DNA of 64,000 nt from Maricaulis alexandrii (GCF_005871165.1 NZ_SWKP01000005.1:124001-188000); one strand, 5' to 3'. Numbered from the stretch's first letter, positions 8,936-17,725 are shown. Numbers and translations: made by a program. The notes: generated from the sequence alone by a model not told the origin.

Positions 8936-9672
8936 CAGGACACGGCCTCCATCCGCGCATCATTCCGGGTCAACGCGCGGAACGCCCCTTCGATCCCGTG
9001 ATCCGGTGCGGTCCTGGCCAATTCGTTCGGCGTGCCATCGAACAGCAGGCCGCCGCGGGCAATGATGATGGCGCGTGAACACACGGCCGGGACTTCTTCC
9101 AGGATATGGGTGGAGATGATGATCGCCTTGTCCGGCGCCATCTCGCGGATCAGGGCGCGCACCCCGTCCTTCTGGTTCGGGTCGAGACCATCGGTCGGCT
9201 CATCCAGGATCAGCACGGGCGGATCATGGGCGATCGCCGCGGCCAGGGCGGCGCGGCGCTTGTATCCCTTGGACAGGGTGCCGATCGGCTGGTCCGCATA
9301 ATCCTCCAGCCGCGCCCGTTCCAGCGCCAGCTCGCAGGCCCGTTTCAGGGCGGCACCGGAGAAGCTGCGGGCGCGCAGGCCGAACTCCACGAAACTGCGC
9401 GGGGTCATGGACGGATAGGCCGGTGCGCCCTCGGGCAGATAGCCCAGCCGGGCCTGCGCCTCGAGCCGGTCGGCGACGCAATCATGGCCGCCGATCATCG
9501 CCTTGCCGCCATCCGGTTCCAGACCGCCGGCGAGCATGCGCATTGTCGTGGTCTTGCCGGCCCCGTTCGGTCCGAGAAAGCCCAGCACCTCGCCCCGCTC
9601 CAGGATGAAGCTGACACCATTGACGGCGCGGTGCGGTCCGAAATCCTTGATCAGGCGGTCGGCGACCAGCAT
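8935..9672 (-). CDS. ABC transporter ATP-binding protein (GldA-like)
   Basis: 245 aa ATPase. Walker A is GPNGAGKTTT (about residue 35), the signature is LSKGYKRR (a GldA/Nod-type variant of LSGGQ), Walker B is LILDEPTDGLDP, and the switch is STHILEEV. It powers the ABC-2 permease encoded next. First gene of the leftward five-gene operon 9672 to 4941 (ATPase, permease, GldG-like, DUF4340, VOC), all with overlapping ends. The promoter should lie in 9673-9760. Confidence 0.9.
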   Translation of the reverse strand: MLVADRLIKDFGPHRAVNGVSFILERGEVLGFLGPNGAGKTTTMRMLAGGLEPDGGKAMIGGHDCVADRLEAQARLGYLPEGAPAYPSMTPRSFVEFGLRARSFSGAALKRACELALERARLEDYADQPIGTLSKGYKRRAALAAAIAHDPPVLILDEPTDGLDPNQKDGVRALIREMAPDKAIIISTHILEEVPAVCSRAIIIARGGLLFDGTPNELARTAPDHGIEGAFRALTRNDARMEAVS

Positions 9673-9924
9673 GGGCGGGGGGCCTCAAATGAGCGACACG
9701 CCTAGCGTTAGCGCGGTGCGCCCGGCTTGACCAGTGCGAAGGCAAGTTAACGTTTTTGCGGAGGTTTGGGGTGTCGACCGGTTCGCAATTCCATGACCCG
9801 GGGGGCTGGGGGGGCTGTCTAAATCCAGGATCTGGAACATTGACGCGACCGGCCGACCTGTTGGACGGTGATGGGGCGCTATGGCCGCAACGCGTCAAGA
9901 ATGTGGCGAAACCGGGGCAGCGCG

Positions 9925-9960
9925 TGAAATGTTTGTAAGTTGAAAACCCGCATTTCAACT
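9925..9960 (+). promoter_or_regulatory. Two mutually exclusive hairpins before the DUF2794 start
   Basis: In the 303-bp gap 9673-9975, the only strong structure lies immediately before the ribosome site. AGTTGAAA (9938-9945) pairs perfectly with TTTCAACT (9953-9960), and TGAAATG (9925-9931) can instead pair with CATTTCA (9951-9957). The two helices share 9953-9957 and cannot coexist. The Shine-Dalgarno AGGAGAA is at 9963-9969. Whether this is a real switch is inference. The rest of the gap holds G-runs and presumably divergent promoters, with nothing else recognised. Confidence 0.35.
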
Positions 9961-9975
9961 CACAGGAGAAATTGA

Positions 9976-10311
9976 GTGAAATCAGGACCTCAGCCCGCGA
10001 ATCCCGCTCCGGCGTCCATCATGTGGACGCGCCAGGAACTGGACGCGATCCTGAGCCTGTACGGTCAATTCGTCGCCCGCGGTGAGTGGAAGGACTATGC
10101 CATTGACGGGCTGCGCGACACGGCGGTCTTCTCGATTTTCCGCCGCCACAGCGAAATGCCCATGTTCACGGTGGTGAAAACCCCGGCCGATGCGCACCGC
10201 CAGGGCATGTACAAGGTGGTCGCCATGGGCGGCCAGATCCTCAAGCGCGGCCATGACCTCAAACAGGTCCTGCGCATTTTCGACAAGAAGCGCTTCAACG
10301 TCATCGACTGA
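9976..10311 (+). CDS. DUF2794 domain protein
   Basis: 111 aa alphaproteobacterial protein of unknown function. The recognisable core is WTRQELDAILSLYGQFVARG, then AVFSIFRRHSEMPMFTVVKTP and ending MGGQILKRGHDLKQVLRIF. No signal peptide or membrane helix; no catalytic motif is evident. It starts at GTG 9976, supported by AGGAGAA 6-7 bases upstream. It is monocistronic: divergent from the ABC operon and convergent with the Bax inhibitor gene, with a perfect hairpin terminator between. Confidence 0.88.
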   Translation: MKSGPQPANPAPASIMWTRQELDAILSLYGQFVARGEWKDYAIDGLRDTAVFSIFRRHSEMPMFTVVKTPADAHRQGMYKVVAMGGQILKRGHDLKQVLRIFDKKRFNVID

Positions 10312-10336
10312 CCCGGCCCGGCATCCAGGCAAAAGA

Positions 10337-10367
10337 AAACCCCCGGAGCCTGGGGCGCCGGGGGTTT
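10337..10367. terminator. Bidirectional intrinsic terminator
   Basis: Perfect 10-bp inverted repeat AAACCCCCGG (10337-10346) and CCGGGGGTTT (10358-10367) with an 11-nt loop. The A-run before and T-run after let it serve both the rightward DUF2794 gene and the leftward Bax inhibitor-1 gene, which converge here. Confidence 0.8.
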
Positions 10368-10389
10368 CCTGTGTGCGATGTCCGCAATC

Positions 10390-11154
10390 CTATTCGCGGC
10401 TGCCGAGCAGCGACAGGATGATCTGGAACATGTTCACGAAGGCCAGATACAGGTTCAGGGCACCCATATTCGTCAGCACGGCCATCGAGCGATGATCACC
10501 GGCGACCTGGTAATAGGTGACTTTCAGCGCCTGCGTCTGCCAGGCCGTCACGCCCGCCATCAGCAGCAGGACCGCAAACTGGAGCAGGAGTTCCAGCATG
10601 GAGGACTGGAAGAAGAGGAAGTTCAGGATACCCAGAACGACCGCGCCCAGAACCGCCATGAAGAGGAAGCTCTGCATCGGCATCAGATTGCGCTTCGTCG
10701 TGTAGCCGAACACCGACAGGCCCATGAAGGCCGCCGCGGTGATCACGAAAGCCTGGGCAATCGTGCCGAAATCAAGGCTCAGCGAACGGCCGGTCACCGT
10801 CTGCACAGCCTCGTTTTGCTGGGCGATGATCACCCACATGGAGAGCGAGGCGCCGATCAGGCCGACAATCGCCCAGTACAACAGGGCCGATCCGACCGGT
10901 GACGGATTGCGCATGAAGAACATCGACCCGAAGAGCAGGGCAATCGGGCCCCACTGGACCAGATAGATCAGCGGCGTGCCAAAGACGAGCTGGGTCAGGG
11001 GCGGCACGGTGCCGACGGCAAACGCAATGGCCGCCGAAATGAGCAGGCCCAGACCCATCTTGTTGTAGACGCCGAGCATGAAGGAACGCAGGCCGGCATC
11101 CACCGACATGTCCATCGCCGGAGCGCCGCCATAGGTGCGGGAGAAATCATTCAT
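10390..11154 (-). CDS. Bax inhibitor-1/YccA family membrane protein
   Basis: 254 aa with about seven hydrophobic segments and the family features DAGLRSFMLGVYNKMGLGLL at the N-terminus, a central FGTIAQAFVITAAAFMGLS and C-terminal NMGALNLYLAFVNMFQIIL. Members (YbhL, YccA, TMBIM) are proton-sensitive calcium leak channels or FtsH modulators. The start at 11154 (MNDFSRTYGG) fits family length; the open frame extends to 11343 without homology. The 5' untranslated region contains hairpins, of interest because a ybhL RNA motif has been described upstream of such genes in alphaproteobacteria. Confidence 0.88.
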   Translation of the reverse strand: MNDFSRTYGGAPAMDMSVDAGLRSFMLGVYNKMGLGLLISAAIAFAVGTVPPLTQLVFGTPLIYLVQWGPIALLFGSMFFMRNPSPVGSALLYWAIVGLIGASLSMWVIIAQQNEAVQTVTGRSLSLDFGTIAQAFVITAAAFMGLSVFGYTTKRNLMPMQSFLFMAVLGAVVLGILNFLFFQSSMLELLLQFAVLLLMAGVTAWQTQALKVTYYQVAGDHRSMAVLTNMGALNLYLAFVNMFQIILSLLGSRE

Positions 11155-11179
11155 CGTTGCGACTCTTTCAGTTCGTGAC

Positions 11180-11260
11180 GCGTCCTTCGGACGCTTTGAT
11201 CCGTAATATCGTGTCATGATGGCCGATTGGCAAGGCGGGACGCAGTGGGGGTTGCGTCCC
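11180..11260 (-). promoter_or_regulatory. Hairpins in the leader of the Bax inhibitor-1 gene
   Basis: Two perfect hairpins lie in the 182-bp gap between divergent genes. GCGTCC/GGACGC has a 3-nt loop at 11180-11194, only 26 bp upstream of the Bax inhibitor start. GGGACGCA/TGCGTCCC has an 8-nt loop at 11237-11260. Position is compatible with the ybhL-type leader RNA, but I cannot verify a match to that motif from memory, so the call is only 'structured leader'. Confidence 0.3.
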
Positions 11261-11336
11261 CCCTGACGAAAACCTGTCAGGGTTTGCGGACGCCTCCGAA
11301 CCGGCCTAGGTCTTCTGCCTGGTAAAGGAATTTCCC

Positions 11337-11876
11337 ATGTCACTGCGCCTGTTCGCCGCCATTCCGGTGCCCGAGGAGATCGGGCGGGACTATCTGCGCC
11401 TGCAGAAGGGTGTCCCGGGTGCGCGCTGGCGGCCGCTGGAGAACTTTCACATCACGCTGCGCTTCTTCGGTGAAATGGACGAGCGCCAGGCCGAGGATCT
11501 CGATGCCGAGCTCGCCCATATTGCCCTGCCCGCCTTCCCGGTCGAGCTGGATGGCGCGGACTGGTTCGGCAAGGCCGACCCCCATGCCCTTTGGATGAGT
11601 GTGAAGGCACCGGACACGCTGGCCCGGCTCAACCAGGGCTGCGAGCGGGCCGCCCGCAAGGCGGGCTTGGCCCCTGACACGCGCAAATACACGCCGCACA
11701 TGACGATCGCCTATCTCAACAAATCCCCGGTCGAGAAGGTCCATCGCTTCGTCCAGCGGGCCGCGGATGTGAAAACGCACCCTTGGCAGGTGACGCATTT
11801 CTCGCTCTTCGCCAGTTGGACCCATCGCGGCGAGGCCAATATCTACGAAGCCTTGGCCGACTATCCGCTGGGATGA
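11337..11876 (+). CDS. thpR: RNA 2',3'-cyclic phosphodiesterase (ThpR/LigT, 2H family)
   Basis: 179 aa 2H phosphoesterase. The two HxT/S-type motifs are HITLRFFGE (about residue 38) and HMTIAYL (about residue 121), spaced as expected for the pseudo-symmetric active site. It hydrolyses RNA 2',3'-cyclic phosphates to 2'-phosphates and has ligase activity in vitro. Starts MSLRLFAAIPVP, with AAAGGAA upstream of ATG 11337. It is convergent with the tyrosine phosphatase gene, overlapping 16 bp. Confidence 0.9.
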   Translation: MSLRLFAAIPVPEEIGRDYLRLQKGVPGARWRPLENFHITLRFFGEMDERQAEDLDAELAHIALPAFPVELDGADWFGKADPHALWMSVKAPDTLARLNQGCERAARKAGLAPDTRKYTPHMTIAYLNKSPVEKVHRFVQRAADVKTHPWQVTHFSLFASWTHRGEANIYEALADYPLG

Positions 11877-12325
11877 GCCAGGCGGGCGATCAGCCCGTCC
11901 ACGCCGGCCTCGATCTGGTCGAGAACCCGTTCGAACCCGTCATCATGGCCATAATACGGGTCCGGCACATCCCGCTCGGCGGGCGCGTCCACCCAATCCA
12001 TCAGTCGCGAGACCCGACCGCCGCTCCGGCCCGGTGCCAGGCGGCGCAAAAAGCGTTCATGACTGGCATCCATCGCAATGAGATGGTCGAACCGGTCAAA
12101 ATCCGCCCGGTCCACGGCGCGTGCGCGCAGGGGCGAAAGATCATAGCCGCGTCGCGCCGCGGTCTCGGTGGCCCGCTCGTCGGGGCTTTCCCCTGCATGC
12201 CAGTCCCCGGTGCCCGCACTGTCGATCACCCAGTCCAGCCCCAGCGCCGCGATCCGCGCACGGGCGACGCCATCGGCCGTTGGCGAGCGGCAGATATTCC
12301 CGGTGCAGACAAACAGGATGCGCAT
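11861..12325 (-). CDS. Low-molecular-weight protein tyrosine phosphatase
   Basis: 154 aa. The P-loop CTGNICRS starts at residue 7 (CX5R with Cys7 and Arg13), and the general-acid motif DPYYG lies near residue 118. Dephosphorylates tyrosine in proteins; bacterial members often pair with tyrosine kinases of polysaccharide export, none of which is visible here. The start at 12325 overlaps the stop of the upstream secreted phosphatase gene by one base (TAATG), so the two are co-translated. A longer in-frame extension to 12601 is antisense noise. Confidence 0.9.
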   Translation of the reverse strand: MRILFVCTGNICRSPTADGVARARIAALGLDWVIDSAGTGDWHAGESPDERATETAARRGYDLSPLRARAVDRADFDRFDHLIAMDASHERFLRRLAPGRSGGRVSRLMDWVDAPAERDVPDPYYGHDDGFERVLDQIEAGVDGLIARLAHPSG

Positions 12326-12960
12326 TAATCGGCATCCACCTCGAACGCCCCCGGCAGGACGGTCAGATGCCAGTCCTCGCCGGTGCGGTAGAGCCAGAAC
12401 ACATCGCCATAGGCGGTCTCCGCCAGACGGCCCTCGGCATTGCAGCCCGCCTCGCCCGCCGCTTCGGGACCGGCGAACTCGACCATCCACAAACAGCTCG
12501 TATTGGAATGCTCGCCGGTCAGCGTCCAGCGCACCGGTTCCTGCCGTGTCTCGCGGAAGGCGTCCGAGCGCGGCCGCTCGATCATTTCGCCTTCCGTGCA
12601 ATCAACCGCATACCCGTCCACCGCCTGGTGGGCGACCACCTCGCGGCCGCCGGCTGCGGCGGTCAGGCGGGTCCGGCAGGCAGCGCTGGCATAGGCGCGG
12701 TCGACCGAGGGCGCACCGATGAGCTCGGTCAGCCGCACCACCATCGCCTCACCCTGCGCACTCAGGGGGCAGGACATGCCATTGCAGTCGGGGGAAATCT
12801 TCCGGGCATGCCGCACCACAAGGACATGCTGGTCTGCGGCTTCCAGCGCCGGCTGGAGGGCCGGGTCGGCCAGCGCCAACAGGGCCGGCCGGTCGAAATC
12901 ATCATCCGCCAGGGCCGGTCCGGTCCACAGGACCGCTGCCATCATCACGGCTCTCAACAT
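12325..12960 (-). CDS. Secreted histidine-phosphatase superfamily protein
   Basis: 211 aa with a signal peptide (LRAVMMAAVLWTGPALA, cleavage after about residue 18). The mature part has the phosphohistidine motif VVRHARK, a SPDCNGMSCPLSAQGEAMV stretch, and the second histidine in GEHSNTSC, the arrangement of branch-1/2 histidine phosphatases. Four or more Cys suggest disulfides in the periplasm. Substrate unknown. First gene of a two-phosphatase operon with the cytoplasmic tyrosine phosphatase. Confidence 0.72.
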   Translation of the reverse strand: MLRAVMMAAVLWTGPALADDDFDRPALLALADPALQPALEAADQHVLVVRHARKISPDCNGMSCPLSAQGEAMVVRLTELIGAPSVDRAYASAACRTRLTAAAGGREVVAHQAVDGYAVDCTEGEMIERPRSDAFRETRQEPVRWTLTGEHSNTSCLWMVEFAGPEAAGEAGCNAEGRLAETAYGDVFWLYRTGEDWHLTVLPGAFEVDAD

Positions 12961-13032
12961 GGCCGTCCTCCAGGATCATTGAACTGTCGGATGAATTCAG
13001 CCCCGATTGCGAATCGGCGCAAGCTCGGCCCG

Positions 13033-14172
13033 TCAGATTTCGACGCCGGCGTCCGGTTCCAACTGGAAGCGCAGGGTCACAATGGCCCGCGTACCCCGGT
13101 CCAGCTCGCTTTTGAAGGCCAGGTTTCCGTCCATCAATTCCGCCAGCCGCCAGCAGATGGAGAGGCCGATCCCCGAATGGGCCCCGGTTTGCAAGGCCGG
13201 CCCCTGATTGGCCTGTTCCAGATCGGAGGCCGACATGCCGATACCGCTGTCCTCGATGACAAAACGGATCTCCACATGATCGGCATCAATGGGTTGGCTG
13301 GAGGCGTGGACACGGATCTCGCCGGACGGGGTGAATTTCACGGCATTGGAGAGAAGATGCGTCAGGATCTGCCGCACCCGGACCGGGTCTCCGATGACGG
13401 AGCGTTCGTCCAGGCTCTCACAGTCACAGGTCAGGGCGAGGCCCTTTTCCCGGGCGAGCGGCTCGAACAGGCCGACCGCGGCCCGGCTGACATCGGCCGG
13501 ATGGAACAGGCTGGAGCGCAGTTCGACGCGATTGGTCTCCAGCAGGGACAGGTCGAACACATCGCTGACCCGCGCAAGCATGGCCTTGGCCGATTGCTCC
13601 AACGTGTTGAGCAGTTTGCGCTGATCCTTGTCGAGTCCCGTATTGGACAGAAGGCTCGCCAGACCGATCACGCCGTTCAGCGGTGTGCGCAATTCATGGC
13701 TCAGCCCCATCATGAATTCCGACTTGGCCAGGCGGAAATGCCGCTCATGTTCGGCTTCGCTCTTGAGCTCGGCCGCTTCGTTGTCCCGATGGCTGATTTC
13801 GTGTTCCAGCGCATCGGCGCTTTCATGGACACGGTTGAGCAGGCGGTTGATCCCCCGGAACAGGAGCACAAGACCCGTCAGAAAAAGGCCTGTGGCGACC
13901 AGATTGGTCAGCCATCGCAAGCCGGATTCCACAGCCTCGGATATCTGTTCGGCATCCCCCATGCCGACCAGGAAAGGGCCCCCGATAACGATCAGGAATT
14001 GAGCGCCGTAATACACGCCCCAGATGGCCAGCCCCGCCGTCATGAGCGGCAGGGAGGCGGCCGCTTCAGCCGTCCGGATGACGCGCGCATTCCGCCACAG
14101 GACCCAGATCGCCAAGGCTGCCGCCGCTGCGAGTCCGAAATCCATCATACTGGTCAGAAGGACCGAGCGCAT
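13033..14172 (-). CDS. Membrane sensor histidine kinase
   Basis: 379 aa. About three hydrophobic segments in the first 125 residues (ALAIWVLW, GLAIWGVYYGAQFLIVI, LVATGLFLTGLVLLF) are followed by a coiled-coil linker, HisKA with phospho-acceptor MGLSHELRTPLNG (about residue 175) and an HATPase_c domain with N box LLSNAVKFT, G1 DSGIGM and G2 GIGLSIC. There is no receiver domain and no adjacent response regulator, so it is an orphan kinase. A weak CtrA-like TTTA-N7-TTAAC lies 58-72 bp upstream of its start. Confidence 0.9.
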   Translation of the reverse strand: MRSVLLTSMMDFGLAAAAALAIWVLWRNARVIRTAEAAASLPLMTAGLAIWGVYYGAQFLIVIGGPFLVGMGDAEQISEAVESGLRWLTNLVATGLFLTGLVLLFRGINRLLNRVHESADALEHEISHRDNEAAELKSEAEHERHFRLAKSEFMMGLSHELRTPLNGVIGLASLLSNTGLDKDQRKLLNTLEQSAKAMLARVSDVFDLSLLETNRVELRSSLFHPADVSRAAVGLFEPLAREKGLALTCDCESLDERSVIGDPVRVRQILTHLLSNAVKFTPSGEIRVHASSQPIDADHVEIRFVIEDSGIGMSASDLEQANQGPALQTGAHSGIGLSICWRLAELMDGNLAFKSELDRGTRAIVTLRFQLEPDAGVEI

Positions 14173-14304
14173 CTCGTCACCCGCCCGCTATCATCACCAA
14201 GGGTTGTGTCAATCTATCCCCCGAACGTCTTTACGCATTGTTAACCGCCCCACCCAGCCAACCCGGGCAGGGTCGCCGGACCGGCTTGGCGTGTAAAGCA
14301 CGGA

Positions 14305-14338
14305 CAGGGCACAATGAATTTTTCATTCATCGGCCCTG
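14305..14338 (-). terminator. Hairpin downstream of argG
   Basis: Located 15-49 bases beyond the argG stop. An outer stem CAGGGC/GCCCTG (14305-14310 with 14333-14338) encloses an inner stem ATGAAT/ATTCAT (14314-14319 with 14325-14330). No clear U-run follows on the minus strand, so it may be a weak terminator or an mRNA 3'-end stabiliser. Confidence 0.45.
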
Positions 14339-14353
14339 GTCCGGGTGATTCGG

Positions 14354-15586
14354 TCAATCATTGCGCCCGAGGCGGCGCTTGCGGCGAGCCAGAAGTTGCA
14401 GGCGCAAGGCATTGAGACGAATGAAGCCTTCCGCATCTTTCTGGTCGTACACCTCGTCTTCCTCGAAGGTGACGTGGGCTTCCGAGTAAAGCGTGTGGGC
14501 CGAGGAACGGCCGACCACATTGGCGGAACCCTTGTAGAGTTTCAGGCGAACATCACCGGTGACATACTCCTGGCTGACATCAATGGCCGCCTGCAGCATT
14601 TCACGCTCCGGCGAGAACCAGAAGCCTTCATAGAGAAGCTTGGCATAGCGCGGCATCAGCTCGTCCTTGAGGTGCGCGGCACCCCGGTCCAGCGTCAGCT
14701 GCTCGATCCCGCGATGCGCCGCCATCAGGATGAACCCACCCGGGGTTTCATAAATGCCGCGGGATTTCATGCCCACAAAACGGTTCTCGACCAGGTCGAG
14801 ACGCCCGATCCCATGCTTGCGGCCCAGCTCATTCAGCGCCGTCAGCAAGGTGGCCGGCGACATCGCTTCGCCATTGATCGCGGTGGCATCGCCACGCTCG
14901 AAACTGATCGTGACATATTCCGGCGTGTCCGGCGCATCGACCGGATCGACGGTGCGCTGGAAGACGATATCGGAGGCTTCTTCAGCCGGATCTTCCAGCA
15001 CCTTGCCCTCCGAGGAGGTGTGCCAGAGATTGGCATCCACGGAGAAGGGGGCTTCGCCGCGCTTGTCCTTGGCCACTTCGATACCGTTCTGCTCGGCATA
15101 GGCGATCAGCTTGGTGCGCGAATTCAGGTCCCATTCGCGCCAGGGGGCGATCACGCGCAGATCCGGGTCCAGCGCATAGACGCCCAGCTCGAAACGGACC
15201 TGGTCATTGCCCTTGCCGGTCGCGCCATGGGCCACGGCATCCGCACCGGTCTCGTGGGCGATCTCGACGAGACGCTTGGAGATCAGCGGACGGGCGATCG
15301 AGGTGCCCAGCAGGTAGAGGCCTTCATAAACGGCATTGGCCCGCACCATCGGATAGACGAAATCGCGCACGAATTCCTCGCGCAGATCCTCGATGAAGAT
15401 GTCCTTCACGCCTGCGGCTTCGGCCTTTTTGCGCGCCGGTTCCAATTCCTCGCCCTGGCCGAGATCGGCCGTAAAGGTCACGACTTCGGCGTCATAATGA
15501 TCCTGGAGCCATTTCAGGATGACCGAAGTGTCGAGACCGCCGGAATAGGCAAGAACGACCTTTTTGACGGGCTTTTTGGCAGGCAT
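14354..15586 (-). CDS. argG: Argininosuccinate synthase
   Basis: Joins citrulline and aspartate with ATP to make argininosuccinate, the penultimate step of arginine synthesis. PP-loop [10 protein letters not shown] lies near the N-terminus, followed by [14 protein letters not shown], the segment [13 protein letters not shown] and the C-terminal [11 protein letters not shown]. 410 aa, standard length. Start ATG 15586 is preferred because AAGGA is then 7 bases upstream; ATG 15592 is also in frame. Divergent from glutaminase, another nitrogen gene, with a 113-bp shared upstream region. Confidence 0.97.
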   Translation of the reverse strand: MPAKKPVKKVVLAYSGGLDTSVILKWLQDHYDAEVVTFTADLGQGEELEPARKKAEAAGVKDIFIEDLREEFVRDFVYPMVRANAVYEGLYLLGTSIARPLISKRLVEIAHETGADAVAHGATGKGNDQVRFELGVYALDPDLRVIAPWREWDLNSRTKLIAYAEQNGIEVAKDKRGEAPFSVDANLWHTSSEGKVLEDPAEEASDIVFQRTVDPVDAPDTPEYVTISFERGDATAINGEAMSPATLLTALNELGRKHGIGRLDLVENRFVGMKSRGIYETPGGFILMAAHRGIEQLTLDRGAAHLKDELMPRYAKLLYEGFWFSPEREMLQAAIDVSQEYVTGDVRLKLYKGSANVVGRSSAHTLYSEAHVTFEEDEVYDQKDAEGFIRLNALRLQLLARRKRRLGRND

Positions 15587-15699
15587 GTGCATGTCCTTTT
15601 CGAGTTTCCCTGCGCGTAGCGCCACATTCGTGCGGGTGCAAGGATTTCCTTCGGACCGAAGCGCTGGACAGTCAGCGCGGGCATGCCATTCTCCCGCCC

Positions 15700-16971
15700 A
15701 TGTTTCGATCCGGCCTGTCCCGTTTTTCGCGTTTTCGCGGTCGCCGCGCCCGTTTCGAGCACGGTCCCCAGGACGGGGCCGGGCTGGACACGCGGCTGAA
15801 CGCCCTGTGCGACGAGGCCCGGGCGATGGGCCTGAACACACCTCAGGCCTTGCTGGAATATCTCGACGCGCGCGGCCTCGACACGGCCCTGCCGCGCCTG
15901 ACGAACTGCCTGACCGCCCTGTCGCGGGCCGAGGGCCCGCTCGCGCCGGACCAGTTCGGTGCGGATCTGCCCCTGGACAGTCTCGACCTGCTGGAAAGAG
16001 CCGTCGGCGACAGGCTCGCCATTCCGGACTTCGCTCATTTCTGCCATCGCGTGTCCGGCTTTTTCAGCTATGCCCGGGACAATCGGCGCGGACAGATTGC
16101 CGACTACATCCCCGAGCTGGCGCACCAGGATGAGGACGGGTTCGGCCTGGCCCTGTGCTCGATCGATGGCCAGCGCTTCAATCTCGGTGAGGCCCAGACC
16201 GGGTTTTGCCTGCAATCCGTGGTGAAACCGCTCAACTATGCGCTCGCGCTCGCCCTCAATGGCGAAAGCCTGGTCCACACCCATGTCGGCCGCGAACCCT
16301 CCGGCCGCCGCTTCAATGAGCTGGCCCTGGATCCGGACGGACGGCCCCATAATCCGATGATCAATGCCGGGGCGATCATGTGCGCCGCCCTGATCCGCCC
16401 GGCCCAGAGCGTCGAGGCGCGCGCCGAACTGGTCCGCCGCTTCGTCCTGTCGGCAGCCGGCGGGGCCGGCTGTACGCTCGACGAAGCCGTCTACCGGTCC
16501 GAACTGGAAACGGCCGCCCGCAATCGCTCCCTCGTCAACATGATGGACGAGCATGACGCCTTTCCGCCGGGCACGGACACCAAGGCCGCGCTCGACCTGT
16601 ATTTCCGGACCTGTGCCCTGACGCTGGATTGCGATGCCCTGTCCGTGGTCGCGGCCATGCTGGCCAATGGCGGGGTCTGTCCGGTCACCGGCCACCGGGT
16701 CATCGACCCGGGCATCGTGCGCCACACCCTCTCCCTCATGCTGACCTGCGGCATGTATGACTATTCCGGCGAGTTCGCCTTCACCGTCGGCCTGCCGGCC
16801 AAGTCCGGCGTGTCCGGCGGGCTGATGATCGTCATTCCGGGCGTGGGCGGTTTCGGACTCTGGTCACCGCGCCTGGACCGGCAAGGCAATTCAGTCCGCG
16901 GTGTGGAATTCTGCCAGCGCCTGATCGAAGACTATCCCTTCCACATCTTTGCCGGGGTCGCCTCGGAGTGA
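15700..16971 (+). CDS. glsA: Glutaminase (serine-dependent beta-lactamase fold)
   Basis: Hydrolyses glutamine to glutamate and ammonia. Core motifs are [14 protein letters not shown], the nucleophile-bearing [11 protein letters not shown] (Ser and Lys of the SxxK motif), NPMINAGAI, and the C-terminal [11 protein letters not shown]. The usual core is about 305 aa; this 423-aa protein has a roughly 110-residue N-terminal extension that starts basic (residues 1-20, Arg-rich) and then becomes helical, as in long-form glutaminases. No signal peptide. Divergent from argG. Confidence 0.93.
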   Translation: MFRSGLSRFSRFRGRRARFEHGPQDGAGLDTRLNALCDEARAMGLNTPQALLEYLDARGLDTALPRLTNCLTALSRAEGPLAPDQFGADLPLDSLDLLERAVGDRLAIPDFAHFCHRVSGFFSYARDNRRGQIADYIPELAHQDEDGFGLALCSIDGQRFNLGEAQTGFCLQSVVKPLNYALALALNGESLVHTHVGREPSGRRFNELALDPDGRPHNPMINAGAIMCAALIRPAQSVEARAELVRRFVLSAAGGAGCTLDEAVYRSELETAARNRSLVNMMDEHDAFPPGTDTKAALDLYFRTCALTLDCDALSVVAAMLANGGVCPVTGHRVIDPGIVRHTLSLMLTCGMYDYSGEFAFTVGLPAKSGVSGGLMIVIPGVGGFGLWSPRLDRQGNSVRGVEFCQRLIEDYPFHIFAGVASE

Positions 16972-17023
16972 GGTGACCATGATCCGCTTGATCTTGGCGC
17001 GGGGAACGGCCTAAAAGCGCGCC

Positions 17024-17725
17024 ATGTCCAAGACCTCAGACCCCCGCCTCATCGTCGCGCTTGACCTGCCGTCGACCGACGAAGCCTGGACGCTGACCGA
17101 AACGGTCGGCGACGCTGTCGACTACTACAAGATCGGGCTCCAGCTCTTTCCGCTCGGCGGAATGGATCTGTGCCGCCGCCTGAAAGCGGCCGGCAAATCG
17201 GTCTTCCTGGATTTCAAGCTTCACGACATCCCGGCCACGGTGGAGAAAGCCACGCGCTCGATCACCCAGGGCGGGGCCGACCTCTTGACCGTGCACGCCG
17301 AACCGCCGGTCATGCGCGCGGCGGTGGCGGGCTGCGAGGGCTCGGACCTGCAAATCCTCGGCGTCACCGTGCTGACCAGTTATGACGATGCCATGCTGAC
17401 CGAGATGGGCTATGCCTACGGAGCGCGCGACCTGGTCCTGCGCCGGGTCGAACAGGCGCTGGAATGCGGCGTTCACGGCATTGTTGCCAGCGCCCACGAG
17501 GCTGCGGAAATCCGTCAGCGCTTCGGCGATGGCTTCCACATCGTCACGCCGGGCATCCGTCCCGCCGGCGCCGATATCGGCGACCAGAAACGCGTCGCCA
17601 CACCGGCCAAGGCGCTCAGCGAAGGTGCCAGCCATCTCGTGGTGGGCCGTCCGGTCAATGCCGCCCCTGATCCGGCACAGGCCGCCCGGGACATTGTCGC
17701 GGAAATGCAGTCCGTTCCGGCCTAA
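17024..17725 (+). CDS. pyrF: Orotidine 5'-phosphate decarboxylase
   Basis: Last step of UMP synthesis. 233 aa beta-barrel with LIVALDLPS at the N-terminus, the catalytic FLDFKLHDIPATV (Asp-Lys-Asp charge network, about residues 62-70), GVTVLTSYDD and the phosphate-gripping TPGIRPAGADIGDQKR. The stop codon TAA (17723-17725) overlaps the stop of the convergent hypothetical gene by 4 bp. Confidence 0.96.
   Translation: MSKTSDPRLIVALDLPSTDEAWTLTETVGDAVDYYKIGLQLFPLGGMDLCRRLKAAGKSVFLDFKLHDIPATVEKATRSITQGGADLLTVHAEPPVMRAAVAGCEGSDLQILGVTVLTSYDDAMLTEMGYAYGARDLVLRRVEQALECGVHGIVASAHEAAEIRQRFGDGFHIVTPGIRPAGADIGDQKRVATPAKALSEGASHLVVGRPVNAAPDPAQAARDIVAEMQSVPA

Noticed and set aside
9744-9760. GTTAAC in the ABC/DUF2794 gap as a CtrA half-site
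   Set aside because: No second TTAA-like element at 7-bp spacing on either side.
12121-14244. 707-codon plus-strand open frame spanning the histidine kinase and phosphatase genes
   Set aside because: Antisense to three genes with clear motifs; no recognisable domain or ribosome site.
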